Shown: positions 25,003-36,350, counted from the first letter of the stretch. The stretch: DNA of 64,000 bases from Streptomyces sp. CB00316 (GCF_001905595.1 NZ_LIXI01000002.1:372001-436000); one strand, 5' to 3'. Notes: generated from the letters alone by a model not told the origin. Made by a program: numbers and translations.

Positions 25003-26574
25003 ATGGGGCTCATGGATGCGGAACACGCGGGGCTGGTCGTCGCGGCGCAGGCCGGTGACGATCGAGCGCGCGAGGAGCTGATCGCCGCGTACCTGCCGTT
25101 GGTCTACAACATCGTCGGGCGGGCGCTGAGCGGGCACGCCGACGTCGACGACGTCGTCCAGGAAACGCTGCTGCGCGTGGTGCGCGACCTTCCTGCCCTG
25201 CGTGCCCCGGAGAGCTTCCGGTCCTGGCTGGTGTCGATCACGCTCCGCCAGATCAATACCCACTGGCACCGGCAACGCACCTTCGCCGGCCGAACCACGG
25301 TCATCGACGAGGCACACCAGATTCCGGACGCCGGTGCCGAACCCGAGGACGTCACGATCCTGCGTCTGCATCTGTCGGACGAGCGGCGGCAGGCCGTCGA
25401 AGCCGGCCGGTGGCTCGACGAGGACCAACGGGCGCTGCTGTCGCTGTGGTGGCAGGAACGCGCCGGCTCGCTGAGCCGTGACGACATCGCCGCCGCGACC
25501 GGACTCACCGTCGCCCATGTCGGAGTACGCCTGCAACGCATGCGTGAGCAGTTGGAACTGAGCCGGGCGATCGTCGCCGCGCTGGAGGCCGACCCGCGCT
25601 GTCCGCAGTTGGACGAGACCGTCGTCGGCTGGGACGGTGTCCCCGCATCGGTGTGGCGCAAGCGGATCGCGCGGCACACGCGCGGCTGCCCGGTCTGCAT
25701 GGCGACGACGACAGAACGGGTTCCGGCCGAACTACTGCTCCTCAGCCTCGCGACGCTGACCGTCCCGGCCGGACTCATCGCCGCGCTGGCCGCCAAGGGC
25801 CTGCTGTCGGGTACGACCGCGAGCGCCGCCGGGCTGGCCACGGCACACGTCGCCGCCGGCACGGCGACGGCGACAGCGGGCGGGAGCCTGCACAGCGCGC
25901 TGATCGGCAAACTCCACGCGGTGACCGCTCACCAGCTGGTGAGTCTCGCCACCGGCGCGGTGCTCATCGCCGGGACCGCCACCTACGCGACCTGGCCCGA
26001 ACCGGCGCATCGGGAGCCCGGGGTCATCGCCACGCCTACGGCCGGCAACCCCACGGTCGGCACTCCCACGCCGGTCCCGTCGCGCACCACCACGTCGGCC
26101 GGACCGTCCCCGGTGAGTCCGTCCGCCGGCGCAGGCACTGTTCCGCTGGGCGCACAGTCGCTGGAGTCCGTGGACCAGCCCGCCCTGTACCTCACGTATG
26201 CCGGCGACTTCGTGACGCTCGGCCGAGTCTCCGCGTCCAGCAGCGCGCGGACACGGCAGCAGGTCACCTTCACGGTCATCGGAGGGCTGGCCGACACACG
26301 GTGCGTCACCTTCCGCGCCGCCGACGGCCGCTATCTGCGCCATCGTGACCTGAGGCTCCAGCTGAGCGGCAACGATGGCAGCGAGCTGTTCCGTGAAGAC
26401 GCCACCTTCTGTCCGCGCCCCGGGGCAGTCGCCGGATCAGTGACCCTGCACGCGCACAACTATCCGGGATCGGTCATCCGCCATCGCGACGGTGGCGTCT
26501 GGCTCGATGGCTCCGACGGCACTCGGACCTTCGCCGGCCAGGCCTCCTTCTTCATGCGCAGGGCATGGGCCTGA
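25003..26574 (+). CDS. ECF sigma factor fused to zinc-type anti-sigma motif, membrane helices and AbfB-like sugar-binding domain
   Basis: 523 aa, GGAGG 5 nt before the ATG. Residues 10-90 are sigma region 2 (LVYNIVGRALSGHADVDDVVQETLLRV), and ~130-190 region 4 (LSRDDIAAATGLTVAHVGVRLQRMREQL). RHTRGCPVC is HX3CX2C, the zinc anti-sigma signature, near residue 230. Hydrophobic helices follow (LLLLSLATLTVPAGLIAALAA, then HQLVSLATGAVLIAGTATYA). After a Pro/Thr linker, the last ~140 residues (CVTFRAADGRYLRHRDLRLQL, NYPGSVIRHRDGGVWLDG) match an arabinose-binding AbfB-type domain. It likely senses hemicellulose outside the cell and controls transcription; it lies before the xylanase genes. Confidence 0.82.
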   Translation: MGLMDAEHAGLVVAAQAGDDRAREELIAAYLPLVYNIVGRALSGHADVDDVVQETLLRVVRDLPALRAPESFRSWLVSITLRQINTHWHRQRTFAGRTTVIDEAHQIPDAGAEPEDVTILRLHLSDERRQAVEAGRWLDEDQRALLSLWWQERAGSLSRDDIAAATGLTVAHVGVRLQRMREQLELSRAIVAALEADPRCPQLDETVVGWDGVPASVWRKRIARHTRGCPVCMATTTERVPAELLLLSLATLTVPAGLIAALAAKGLLSGTTASAAGLATAHVAAGTATATAGGSLHSALIGKLHAVTAHQLVSLATGAVLIAGTATYATWPEPAHREPGVIATPTAGNPTVGTPTPVPSRTTTSAGPSPVSPSAGAGTVPLGAQSLESVDQPALYLTYAGDFVTLGRVSASSSARTRQQVTFTVIGGLADTRCVTFRAADGRYLRHRDLRLQLSGNDGSELFREDATFCPRPGAVAGSVTLHAHNYPGSVIRHRDGGVWLDGSDGTRTFAGQASFFMRRAWA

Positions 26575-29327
<2,753 letters not shown>

Positions 29328-29368
29328 CCGGCCCGATCCACCGTGAAATACAAGGAGGACACCTCCCG

Positions 29369-32020
29369 ATGAAGAGCCCCATGAACGGCGGGCGCCGCGG
29401 GCGTCACCGCCGTCGCTGGAGCGCCACTGCCCTGCTGGCCGCTATCCCCCTGGGCGTCGTGCCGTACGTCCTGTTCGCCCAGGAGGACTCGCAGGCCGCG
29501 ACGGTCGACAGCGACGCCTATCACCGGCTGGTCTCCGTGCGCAGTGGCAAGGTGCTGGACGTCAGCAGCTTCTCCACCGCTGACGGCATACGTATCCAGC
29601 AGTACACCGACCAGAACACCGCCAACCAGCAGTGGAAGCTGCGGCCCACGGGGGACGGCTACTACGAGCTGGTGAACCGCAACAGCGGCAAGGTGCTGGG
29701 CATCGCGGGTGACTCGACCAAGCAGGCGGCCGCCGCCGAGCAGCAGACCGACAGCTCCTCCACCTCGCAGGAGTGGCGGATCAGCAAGGTGAGCGGTTCC
29801 GACGCCGTCACCTTCACCTCCCGCAGGAGCGGCCTGGTCCTGGACGTCCACGGAGCCTCCAAGGCCCAGGGCGCGGCAGTCATCCAGTACCCCGACCGGG
29901 GCACCCCCAACCAGCAGTGGAAGCTGGTGAAGTCGCCCGGGACCCCGTCGCCCGGGACCGGCAACGGCCAGACCGAGCCCACGGCAGGACCGTATGTGTG
30001 GCAGAACGCCCCGGTGGTCGGCGGCGGTTACGTGACCGGCCTGGTGTTCAACCCGAAGGAGAAGGGCCTGCTGTACACGCGCACCGACATGGGCGGCGCC
30101 TACCGCTGGGACGTCGCGGCCGAGCAGTGGATCCCGCTGACCGACTGGGTCGGCGAAAAGGACTGGAACCTGCTGGGCATCGATTCGCTGGCCACCGACC
30201 CCGTCGACCCCGACCGGCTCTACCTCGCGGCGGGTACCTACACCAACAGCTGGGCGGGCAACGCCGAACTCCTGCGCTCCACGGACCGGGGCCGCACCTT
30301 CAAGCGCACCGCGCTGCCTTTCAAGCTGGGCGCCAACGAACACGGCCGCGGGGCGGGCGAACGGCTGGCGATCGACCCCGCGGACCCCGGCACCCTGCTC
30401 CTTGGCACCCGCAAGAACGGCCTGTGGCGCAGCACCGACCACGGCGTGACGTGGAGTCAGGTCTCCTCGTTCCCCGTCAAGGACGGGGCGAGCAGCGGCG
30501 CAGGCATCGCCTTCGTGACGTACGGCCCGGCCGGCAGCAAGACGGTCTATGCCGGCGTCGCCGACAAGTCCAGCTCGCTGTACCGCTCCACCGACGGCGG
30601 CAGCACCTGGCAGGCCGTCTCCGGGCAGCCCATTGGCGAGATGCCGCAGCACGGCGTGGTCTCCGGCGACGGCTCGCTGTACCTGACGTACGCCAACTCC
30701 ATCGGCCCCAGCGACGCGACGGCGGGTTCGGTGTGGAAGCACACGCCGGCCGGCGGGGCGTGGAAGAACGTCTCCCCGTCCCAGGGCAACTACGGGTTCT
30801 CCGGTCTCGCCGTCGACCCGCAGAAGCCGTCCACGGTGATGGTCACCACCCTCGACCGCTGGTGGCCCGAGGACGAGGTCTACCGGACCACCGACGGCGG
30901 CACCACCTGGAAGGCGCAGGCCGCGAAGTCGAAGCGGGACGCCTCCGCCGCTCCGTACGTCGGTACCGGCACCGGGCACTGGATGACCGCCCTGGCCATC
31001 GACCCCTTCGACTCCGGGCACGCGCTGTACGGCACCGGCAGTGGCATCTGGCGCAGCAAGGACGCGGATGCCACCGACAGCGGCGGCACCAGTCACTGGA
31101 CCGTGGGGGCCCGAGGTCTTGAGGAGACCTCGCTGATGGACGCGATCGCCCCGCCCGGCGGCGCCACCGTCATCTCCGCCATGGGCGACCTGGGCGGTTT
31201 CCGCCATGACTCCCTGACGAAGGTGCCCGCCGGGCGGCTGGACAACCCGATGATGGTCACCAGCACCGACATCGATTTCGCCCAGTCCAACCCCTCGGTG
31301 ATGGTACGCGTCGGCCGTGGCGGCGAGCAGGACGGCGCCTACTCCACCGACGGCGGCAGCACCTGGAGCGGCTTCAAGTCGGAGCCGGTGGGCAGCGCCG
31401 ACAGCGGACAGGTCGCGCTCTCGGCGGACGGCTCCGCCATCGTCTGGACCCAGGCCGGTCAGGCCCCGTACCGCTCGACCGACAAGGGGGCGAGCTGGTC
31501 GAAGGTCGGCGGCCTGAGCACCGGCGCCGTGGTCGTCGCCGACCGCTCCTCGGCCAAGACCTTCTACTCACTGTCCGACGGCACGCTCTACGCCAGCACC
31601 GACGGCGGCGCGACCTTCACCGCCCGCGCCTCCAACCTGCCCGGCGGCAAGCTCACGGCCGTCCCCGGCATCGCCGGGGACCTGTGGATCTCCGGCGGCG
31701 ACAAGGGGCTGCTGCACTCCACCGACGGCGGCCGCACCTTCACCACGCTCACCACGGTGAAGTCCGCCTCCGCCCTCGGCTTCGGCAAGGCAGCGCCGGG
31801 CGCCTCCTACCAGGCCATGTACCTGATCGGTACCGTCAAGGACGTCACCGGAGTCTTCCGCTCCACCGACAAGGGCGCCACCTGGCTCCGCGTCAACGAC
31901 GACGCCCACCAGTGGGGCAGCATCGGCGGCGTCGGCGTCATCACCGGCGACCCCGACACCTACGGGCGCGTCTACGTCGGCACCAACGGACGCGGCCTCC
32001 AGTACGGCGACCCGTCCTGA
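29369..32020 (+). CDS. Secreted CBM13 - GH74 xyloglucanase-type glycoside hydrolase
   Basis: 883 aa, AAGGAGG 10 nt before the ATG. Signal peptide RRGRHRRRWSATALLAAIPL with cleavage near residue 45 (SQAA). Residues 50-190 are a three-fold RICIN/CBM13 domain (NQQW motifs), unusual in being at the N-terminus. From about 210 to the end is a GH74 two-propeller fold (VVGGGYVTGLVFNP, TDMGGAYRW, many STDGGSTW sialidase-like repeats). Family enzymes hydrolyse xyloglucan. It is probably co-transcribed with the xylanase and controlled with it. Confidence 0.87.
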   Translation: MKSPMNGGRRGRHRRRWSATALLAAIPLGVVPYVLFAQEDSQAATVDSDAYHRLVSVRSGKVLDVSSFSTADGIRIQQYTDQNTANQQWKLRPTGDGYYELVNRNSGKVLGIAGDSTKQAAAAEQQTDSSSTSQEWRISKVSGSDAVTFTSRRSGLVLDVHGASKAQGAAVIQYPDRGTPNQQWKLVKSPGTPSPGTGNGQTEPTAGPYVWQNAPVVGGGYVTGLVFNPKEKGLLYTRTDMGGAYRWDVAAEQWIPLTDWVGEKDWNLLGIDSLATDPVDPDRLYLAAGTYTNSWAGNAELLRSTDRGRTFKRTALPFKLGANEHGRGAGERLAIDPADPGTLLLGTRKNGLWRSTDHGVTWSQVSSFPVKDGASSGAGIAFVTYGPAGSKTVYAGVADKSSSLYRSTDGGSTWQAVSGQPIGEMPQHGVVSGDGSLYLTYANSIGPSDATAGSVWKHTPAGGAWKNVSPSQGNYGFSGLAVDPQKPSTVMVTTLDRWWPEDEVYRTTDGGTTWKAQAAKSKRDASAAPYVGTGTGHWMTALAIDPFDSGHALYGTGSGIWRSKDADATDSGGTSHWTVGARGLEETSLMDAIAPPGGATVISAMGDLGGFRHDSLTKVPAGRLDNPMMVTSTDIDFAQSNPSVMVRVGRGGEQDGAYSTDGGSTWSGFKSEPVGSADSGQVALSADGSAIVWTQAGQAPYRSTDKGASWSKVGGLSTGAVVVADRSSAKTFYSLSDGTLYASTDGGATFTARASNLPGGKLTAVPGIAGDLWISGGDKGLLHSTDGGRTFTTLTTVKSASALGFGKAAPGASYQAMYLIGTVKDVTGVFRSTDKGATWLRVNDDAHQWGSIGGVGVITGDPDTYGRVYVGTNGRGLQYGDPS

Positions 32021-32033
32021 CCCCGACGCCCGA

Positions 32034-32067
32034 GCGGGGCCGCAGGCACAACGGCCTGCGGCCCCGC
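32034..32067 (+). terminator. Terminator after the GH74 gene
   Basis: Perfect 14-bp stem GCGGGGCCGCAGGC/GCCTGCGGCCCCGC with a 6-nt loop, 13 bp after the stop codon. Confidence 0.8.
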
Positions 32068-32256
32068 CACGGCTGAGGGAGCTCGCTCCGCTCCGAGTTC
32101 CTCCTCGGCCCCTGCGCAGCACGGAGTCCGACTCGCGGCCGACGACCGACGACGAACTTTCCCGCCCTGTCAGGGAAACCCGGCTTGACGCCATGAGAGG
32201 CCATCCCCCGAATCACACTCTCGGCATCGCCATTCCCCAGTCCTCCACGGAGGGCT

Positions 32257-32310
32257 GTGCCACAACGTGCCAGTAGGGCTGTTCGTAAGAGCTTCCGCAG
32301 GTCAGCGATC
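32257..32310 (+). repeat. Start of a conserved att-flank block, separated from copy F by an insertion
   Basis: GTGCCACAACGTGCCAGTAGG has two GTGCCA hexamers 10 bp apart, as in the block before copy G. The tRNA fragment comes 590 bp later instead of about 125 bp, so roughly 460 bp were inserted, and that interval holds an IS110 relic. Confidence 0.5.
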
Positions 32311-32601
32311 CAGCGCACCTTCGGTGCGCGCCGGGGACGTGGTAAATCCCTTGGCGCGCGCCGGGGGTGCTTCCGTCTGCCCTGACGTGGGGTGATGGCG
32401 GTCCGGGAGCCTTGGGTTGTCCGTTCCGGCCGAAACCGATGCCTCTGTGATGCCAGTGAGCTCGCAGGTCAGCGTGGTGCTGGGGGCTGTCCACGGGAAC
32501 GGTGGAGTGTTGCTGCGAAGCACGTGCGTCAGAATTCCTGATTCACCCTGGCCCTCCCGGTACGGCATACCCGGTTGTCCGGCGAGGGAGGGAGCAAGAC
32601 C

Positions 32602-32725
32602 GTGGACGTGCTGCACGAACGCTGCGCCGGCCTCGACATCAGCACGCGCCACCCGCCGGGCCATCGGCCAGCTCAACCAGCTCGGCTACACCGTCACCCT
32701 CAACCCCAGGGAGACCGCAGCCTGA
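32602..32725 (+). pseudogene. IS110-family transposase relic with internal deletion
   Basis: GTG start with GAGGGAGG upstream. The first 14 codons read VDVLHERCAGLDIS, the N-terminus of IS110-type DEDD transposases with the first Asp of the active site. The frame then jumps by one base to ATRRAIGQLNQLGYTVTLNP and a TGA, the usual C-terminus. About 1.1 kb of the gene is lost. TATTTACGCGTCAG at 32806-32819 resembles the right end of such elements. Confidence 0.65.
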
Positions 32726-32846
32726 CCGGCAGACCCGGACACCCGGCAGCCCACAACGGCCACTGGGCACCCAGTCCTGCCCACACCCGCCCTGAACTGC
32801 TGCTATTTACGCGTCAGAGGCTACGCACCCCTCCAAGTACCGGGTG

Positions 32847-32890
32847 ATTCCCGAGCTCGGAGCGCGGGTTCGATTCCCGTCATCCGCTCT
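32847..32890 (+). repeat. tRNA-Gly(CCC)-like 3' fragment, copy F (variant)
   Basis: Loop TTCCCGA and stem GCTCG, T-arm gcgggTTCGATTcccgt (pairs stay matched), acceptor CATCCGCTCT. Compensated changes in the T-stem suggest it came from a slightly different tRNA allele than B to E. Confidence 0.7.
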
Positions 32891-32895
32891 TGAAA

Positions 32896-32924
32896 GAAGC
32901 CCCAGGTCAGCGACCTGGGGCTTC
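32896..32924 (+). terminator. Hairpin after copy F
   Basis: Perfect 13-bp stem GAAGCCCCAGGTC/GACCTGGGGCTTC with loop AGC. Confidence 0.75.
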
Positions 32925-33017
32925 ATCATTGTCTGGGCCAATCCGGGCGTCGCGCACCACCTGCCCCGCCGGGGCCGGACCGAGGCACGCTCTCGGCCCG
33001 GCCCCTGTCTGCGGTCT

Positions 33018-33437
33018 CTACCTGTCCGTCGGGACCGGGGTGGCCTTCAGCGTCTCCTGCATGATGCGCGCGCCCTGCTCGGCCATCTCACTGATGGGGT
33101 CGGCGAGTTCGTCCGGCGTCACGTCGATCGTCCAGACGAAGCGGCTGCGCCCTTCGGTGTCGGAGAGGACCTGCATCGAGGCGTGGTGGTGCTTCGGCTT
33201 CATCGAGCCGCCGACCACCGCGTAGGCCACCCGGCGGGCCGCATCGTCGATGTCGACGATCAGCTCGTGGACGACGACACCGTTCGCGAAGGTCACGATC
33301 CTGGTGTCCGTATCCATGCGGGTGTCCGTGACGAAGCCCGGCACCAGGCGCTGGTGCACGGCTCCGACCTCGCGCAGGGCCTCCCAGACGGTCTGCGGGG
33401 AGTTGTCGATCAGGAATTCCTTGTGGATGTGAGCCAT
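33018..33437 (-). CDS. SRPBCC (START-like) family protein
   Basis: 139 aa; AGGAG 8 nt before the ATG. Begins AHIHKEFLIDNSPQTVWEALREV, the first strand and helices of the helix-grip fold. The middle has RIVTFANGVVVHELIVDIDD, the end a long helix (ADPISEMAEQGARIMQETLKA). Such proteins bind hydrophobic ligands; no specific function follows. It is 26 bp downstream of the VOC gene in the same direction and both are divergent from an AraC regulator. Confidence 0.75.
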   Translation of the reverse strand: MAHIHKEFLIDNSPQTVWEALREVGAVHQRLVPGFVTDTRMDTDTRIVTFANGVVVHELIVDIDDAARRVAYAVVGGSMKPKHHHASMQVLSDTEGRSRFVWTIDVTPDELADPISEMAEQGARIMQETLKATPVPTDR

Positions 33438-33463
33438 GTGGTCTTCTCCTGTCGGGTGACGTG

Positions 33464-33826
33464 TCAGGCGCCGGTGGTGAGGCAGAACGGGTGCCCCTCG
33501 GGATCGGTGAGGACGACCCACTGGTCCTTGCCGGGCTGGAACGCGGGCCTCGACGCTCCGAGGGCGAGGATCCGGCCGGCCGCCTCCTCCAGGTCGGTGA
33601 CCGTGAAGTCGAGATGGGCGTGCTTGCCGTCGTCGGGCCGGCCGGCCGCCCGGTGGCCCTCGATGCGTACGAAAGCCAGGCCGGGGTGCTCCCCGCCGGC
33701 GAGGGAGGCGTAGTCCTCGCCGCTGTGGATGATCTCCCAGCCGGTGACCTTGCTGTAGAACTCGGCAAGCCGGACCGGGTCACCACAATCGATGACGATG
33801 GTGCTGATCTGCGCGAGAGCGGACAT
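33464..33826 (-). CDS. VOC-family (glyoxalase/bleomycin-resistance-like) protein
   Basis: 120 aa with AAGGAGG before the ATG. Two beta-alpha-beta-beta-beta units: ISTIVIDCGDPVRLAEFYSKVTGWEI and HLDFTVTDLEEAAGRILALG. His and Glu positions for a metal site are partly present (KHAHLDF). This type occurs widely in Streptomyces as single-domain proteins of unknown substrate. Confidence 0.78.
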   Translation of the reverse strand: MSALAQISTIVIDCGDPVRLAEFYSKVTGWEIIHSGEDYASLAGGEHPGLAFVRIEGHRAAGRPDDGKHAHLDFTVTDLEEAAGRILALGASRPAFQPGKDQWVVLTDPEGHPFCLTTGA

Positions 33827-33955
33827 GACGGCGACCTCCTTGAGCGCGGTACGGGACGAAGTACGACGCCGTTCAGCTTGCTCGCCACGCCCCGTCCCCG
33901 TCTTGAAGATCCTTGCGGCGGGGCCGGTGTCAGACCCCCGGCGTAGCGTTCAAGA

Positions 33956-34774
33956 GTGCTCACCTCCACCGTCCTCGCCACCCGGCCGGACTTCCGCGTC
34001 ACCGCGGTGAACTGCCGTGATGACCACACCCGCTGGTCACAGGCGGAGGTCCGCGGGGACTTCCGCCTGGTGCTCGTACGGCGCGGCCGATTCCGCAGGC
34101 GGGCGGGCGGCACCCCGGCCGAGGTCGACCCGACCGTGGGCTATCTCGGCGTGCCGGGCGAGGAGGAGCATTTCGCGCACCCGGCCGCCGGGGGCGACGA
34201 GTGCACGTCGATCAGCCTGACGCCCGCACTGTGGCGGGTCGTGGCGGGTGAGGACGCACGCCCAGCTCGACAGAGCGTCTACGTGGACGCCCGCCTTGAC
34301 CTGGCCCACCGCCGTCTCCTCGCGTCCGCCCGTACCGGCGACGTAGACCATGCGGTGACCGAGGAACTACTCGGACTGCTCTCCGCCACCATTGGCCATG
34401 CCCTCGACGGAGCCGTCCCGTCCAGCGTCCCCGGCCGGGACGAGGCGACGCTCGTCGCCGCAGCCCGGCATGCGATCGGCGAAGCCCACCCCGCCTCCGA
34501 GGGGCTTCTGCCGCTCGCGGAGCTCCTCGGTGTCTCTCCCTACCGCCTGAGCCGCTCCTTCACCCGCGAGCTGGGAGTCTCGCTGACGCGCTACCGCAAC
34601 CGGGTCCGTGTCGGCCGGGCCCTCGACCGTCTGGACGCGGGCGAGGACAGCCTCGCGACCCTCGCCGCCGACCTGGGCTTCTCCGACCAGGCCCATCTCT
34701 GCCGGACCATGCGCCAGTACCTCGGCCACACACCAACGGCACTGCGGCGGCTCCTCGCCCTTCGGTCGCCCTGA
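33956..34774 (+). CDS. AraC-family transcriptional regulator
   Basis: 272 aa, GTG start, divergent from the VOC gene by 129 bp. The N-terminal 150 residues form a cupin-like AraC sensor part. The C-terminal ~100 residues hold two HTH units: LLPLAELLGVSPYRLSRSFTRELG and SLATLAADLGFSDQAHLCRTMRQYLGHTP. It probably controls the divergent VOC-SRPBCC pair. The cassette ends soon after at the block before copy G. Confidence 0.85.
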   Translation: MLTSTVLATRPDFRVTAVNCRDDHTRWSQAEVRGDFRLVLVRRGRFRRRAGGTPAEVDPTVGYLGVPGEEEHFAHPAAGGDECTSISLTPALWRVVAGEDARPARQSVYVDARLDLAHRRLLASARTGDVDHAVTEELLGLLSATIGHALDGAVPSSVPGRDEATLVAAARHAIGEAHPASEGLLPLAELLGVSPYRLSRSFTRELGVSLTRYRNRVRVGRALDRLDAGEDSLATLAADLGFSDQAHLCRTMRQYLGHTPTALRRLLALRSP

Positions 34775-34814
34775 GGACATCGCCCGCGCAGGGGCCTCGA
34801 CCAGGGTCTGGCGC

Positions 34815-34935
34815 GTGCCACTACGTGCCAGTAGGAACGGTAGACAGCGGTCAAGCACGGCTTCGCGAAGACCTCACCGCACGGCCAACCGCATCCGTTT
34901 GCCCAGGTCAGCACCGACCCCTCAAGTGCCGGGTG
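34815..34935 (+). repeat. Conserved ~120-bp block before copy G
   Basis: GTGCCACTACGTGCCAGTAGG, two GTGCCA hexamers 10 bp apart, then ggtagacagcggtcaagcacgg. The second half has little similarity to B to E apart from GCCCAGGTCAGCA. Confidence 0.6.
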
Positions 34936-34980
34936 ATTCCCGAGCTCAGAGCGCGAGTTCGACTCTCGTCACCCGCTCCA
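34936..34980 (+). repeat. tRNA-Gly(CCC)-like 3' fragment, copy G, with CCA
   Basis: TTCCCGA loop variant, GCTCAGAGC, T-arm gcgagTTCGACTctcgt and CACCCGCTCCA. No 5' half. Confidence 0.78.
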
Positions 34981-34983
34981 CAT

Positions 34984-35014
34984 GAAGCCCCAGGGGCCGA
35001 TGGCCAGGGACTTT
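34984..35014 (+). terminator. Degenerate hairpin after copy G
   Basis: AGCCCCAGGGGCC and GGCCAGGGACT pair imperfectly, followed by TTCTTCG. Confidence 0.45.
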
Positions 35015-35104
35015 CTTCGTTGCTACAAGCCCGATCAGGCACCCCGCGCCCGCTCCGCACCCGACGCGCCCGTCGGCTTCTTCGGCCGCGCACCTCACGG
35101 GCAT

Positions 35105-35131
35105 GTATGTCAACTGTGATAGTTGCTATAC
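35105..35131. promoter_or_regulatory. Palindromic operator overlapping the phd-like promoter
   Basis: Interrupted palindrome GTAT-gt-CAACT-gtgat-AGTTG-ct-ATAC, ending 10 nt before the antitoxin ATG at 35142. The TATAC part may also be the -10 box. Phd/YefM antitoxins bind such palindromes and repress their own operon. Confidence 0.6.
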
Positions 35132-35141
35132 GCTTCAGCAT

Positions 35142-35336
35142 ATGGAGACGAAGACGTACACAACCATCGACCTGCGCAAGGGGATGGGCGAGATCCTGGA
35201 CCGGACCCGGATCGCCGGCGAGGCCGCCGCCATCACCCGCAAGGGAAAGACGGTCGCCTACCTGGTGCCGGCCGAGTGGTTCGAGCAGATGGCCCGCGGG
35301 CACCAGTCGCCCGAGGACCGACGCGAGGCGGCCTGA
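35142..35336 (+). CDS. Phd/YefM-family antitoxin
   Basis: 64 aa. TTIDLRKGMGEILDRTRIAGEAAAITRKGKTVAYLVPAEWF matches the Phd fold: N-terminal helix for dimer and DNA binding, then the strand pair ITRKGKTVAYLVP. The Asp/Glu-rich C-tail for toxin binding is short. First gene of a three-gene cassette between copies G and H. Confidence 0.8.
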   Translation: METKTYTTIDLRKGMGEILDRTRIAGEAAAITRKGKTVAYLVPAEWFEQMARGHQSPEDRREAA

Positions 35337-35365
35337 CCCACCCTCCACACCAAGGAGCACGAACC

Positions 35366-35731
35366 ATGCCCGCCCACGCACTCCACTTCGATGGGTACGA
35401 GGGGGAACCCCTGCGGTTGCCGCCCATGCCCGAACACACGCCCCAAGCACTTCGGTTGGCGATTCAGGAACACACTCCCCACCTCCTCCCGGACTTTGAG
35501 GCGCACTGGAAGCGCGTCATCGGCGACGCCTTCAACATCACCCCCGTCCCCGCCTTCATGCGCCTGTGGTGGACGCAGTACGCCATCGCCCGGAATCCCG
35601 TCCTCGACTCGCACCTTCGCGACCTCGAAGCCCGCGCCGCCAAGTCCGAGGACCCCGAGGAGTCCATCCGGCTTCTGGAGGAGTACAGCCGCCTCCGGCA
35701 CGAAGCCGCTGAGAGAAAGCCCGGAGAGTGA
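35366..35731 (+). CDS. DUF6247-like protein in a toxin-antitoxin cassette
   Basis: 121 aa with AAGGAG 8 nt before the ATG. The core LLPDFEAHWKRVIGDAFNITPVPAFMRLWWTQYAIARNP resembles the small helical DUF6247 family seen next to RelE-like proteins in actinobacteria; this match is from memory and moderately sure. No enzyme motif. The stop overlaps the next gene as GTGA. Confidence 0.6.
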   Translation: MPAHALHFDGYEGEPLRLPPMPEHTPQALRLAIQEHTPHLLPDFEAHWKRVIGDAFNITPVPAFMRLWWTQYAIARNPVLDSHLRDLEARAAKSEDPEESIRLLEEYSRLRHEAAERKPGE

Positions 35732-36051
35732 TCGACGAACCACTCCGGCCGCCTTGGCAGATGGACTGGACGAAGCAGGCGCAGCACGACTTCCAGAACA
35801 TGCCCGCCGAGGCCAGTGACCTGGTCCTGAGCGCACGTGCGGAACTGATCACGGCCGAAGACCCGTACTTCCGGGGAATCGACGCCGACGCCTCGCTGCC
35901 GCACTGGATGACCGTGCGCCCCCTGGCCTCTACGAGCCCCGGCGGCCCCCACATCGTGGACCTGGCCGGCGGACGCGGCTGGCTCATCTACACCTTCATG
36001 CGGCGCCACGCCGACCCGCAGATCGTCGTCACCGAAGCCTTCTGGGCCTGA
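35728..36051 (+). CDS. RelE/ParE-like toxin candidate
   Basis: 107 aa, GTG inside the previous stop. MDWTKQAQHDFQNMPAEASDLVLSARAELITAEDP has the alpha-helical start of RelE/ParE proteins, and IVDLAGGRGWLIYTFMRRHADPQIVVTEAFWA the strand set with a central Arg pair. RelE proteins cleave mRNA on the ribosome; ParE blocks gyrase. Which applies cannot be told. Downstream of a Phd antitoxin, as expected. Confidence 0.6.
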   Translation: MIDEPLRPPWQMDWTKQAQHDFQNMPAEASDLVLSARAELITAEDPYFRGIDADASLPHWMTVRPLASTSPGGPHIVDLAGGRGWLIYTFMRRHADPQIVVTEAFWA

Positions 36052-36150
36052 CGTCTGCGCCACCGCAGCGTCTGCAGCATAGGTGGCTTCCGTTCCGTTT
36101 TCCGTGACCCGCTCCAGCACAGAACCTCAGACCGACGACCCGCCGTCGAC

Positions 36151-36276
36151 GTGCCCCATCCGTGCCCAGCAGAGCGGACAACGGCGGTCAGGTACGGCTC
36201 CCCGAGACCGTGGCCATACACCTCGTCCAGCACGAATGTGCAGTCCAGAGCCCCTGCAACGGCTCAAGCACCGGTG
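36151..36276 (+). repeat. Conserved ~125-bp block before copy H
   Basis: GTGCCCCATCCGTGCCCAGC with agagcggacaacggcggtcagg, 124 bp to the tRNA fragment, as in B to E. Confidence 0.6.
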
Positions 36277-36320
36277 ATTCCCGAGCTCAGAGCGCGAGTT
36301 CGACTCTCGTCACCCGCTCT
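36277..36320 (+). repeat. tRNA-Gly(CCC)-like 3' fragment, copy H
   Basis: TTCCCGA loop variant with the T-arm gcgagTTCGACTctcgt as in copy G, acceptor ending GCTCT. Combines a B/E-type flank with a G-type core. Confidence 0.78.
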
Positions 36321-36329
36321 GTGACGAAG

Positions 36330-36350
36330 GCCCCGGTCCGCGTCCGGGGC
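36330..36350 (+). terminator. Hairpin after copy H
   Basis: 7-bp stem GCCCCGG/CCGGGGC with a 7-nt loop, then TCTTTCC. It also lies at the 3' end of the minus-strand response-regulator gene. Confidence 0.55.

Noticed and set aside
36095..36116. A further tRNA-end copy (TTTTCCGTGACCCGCTCCA)
   Set aside because: The match is limited to the last bases and has mismatches in the T-arm; no flank block or hairpin goes with it.
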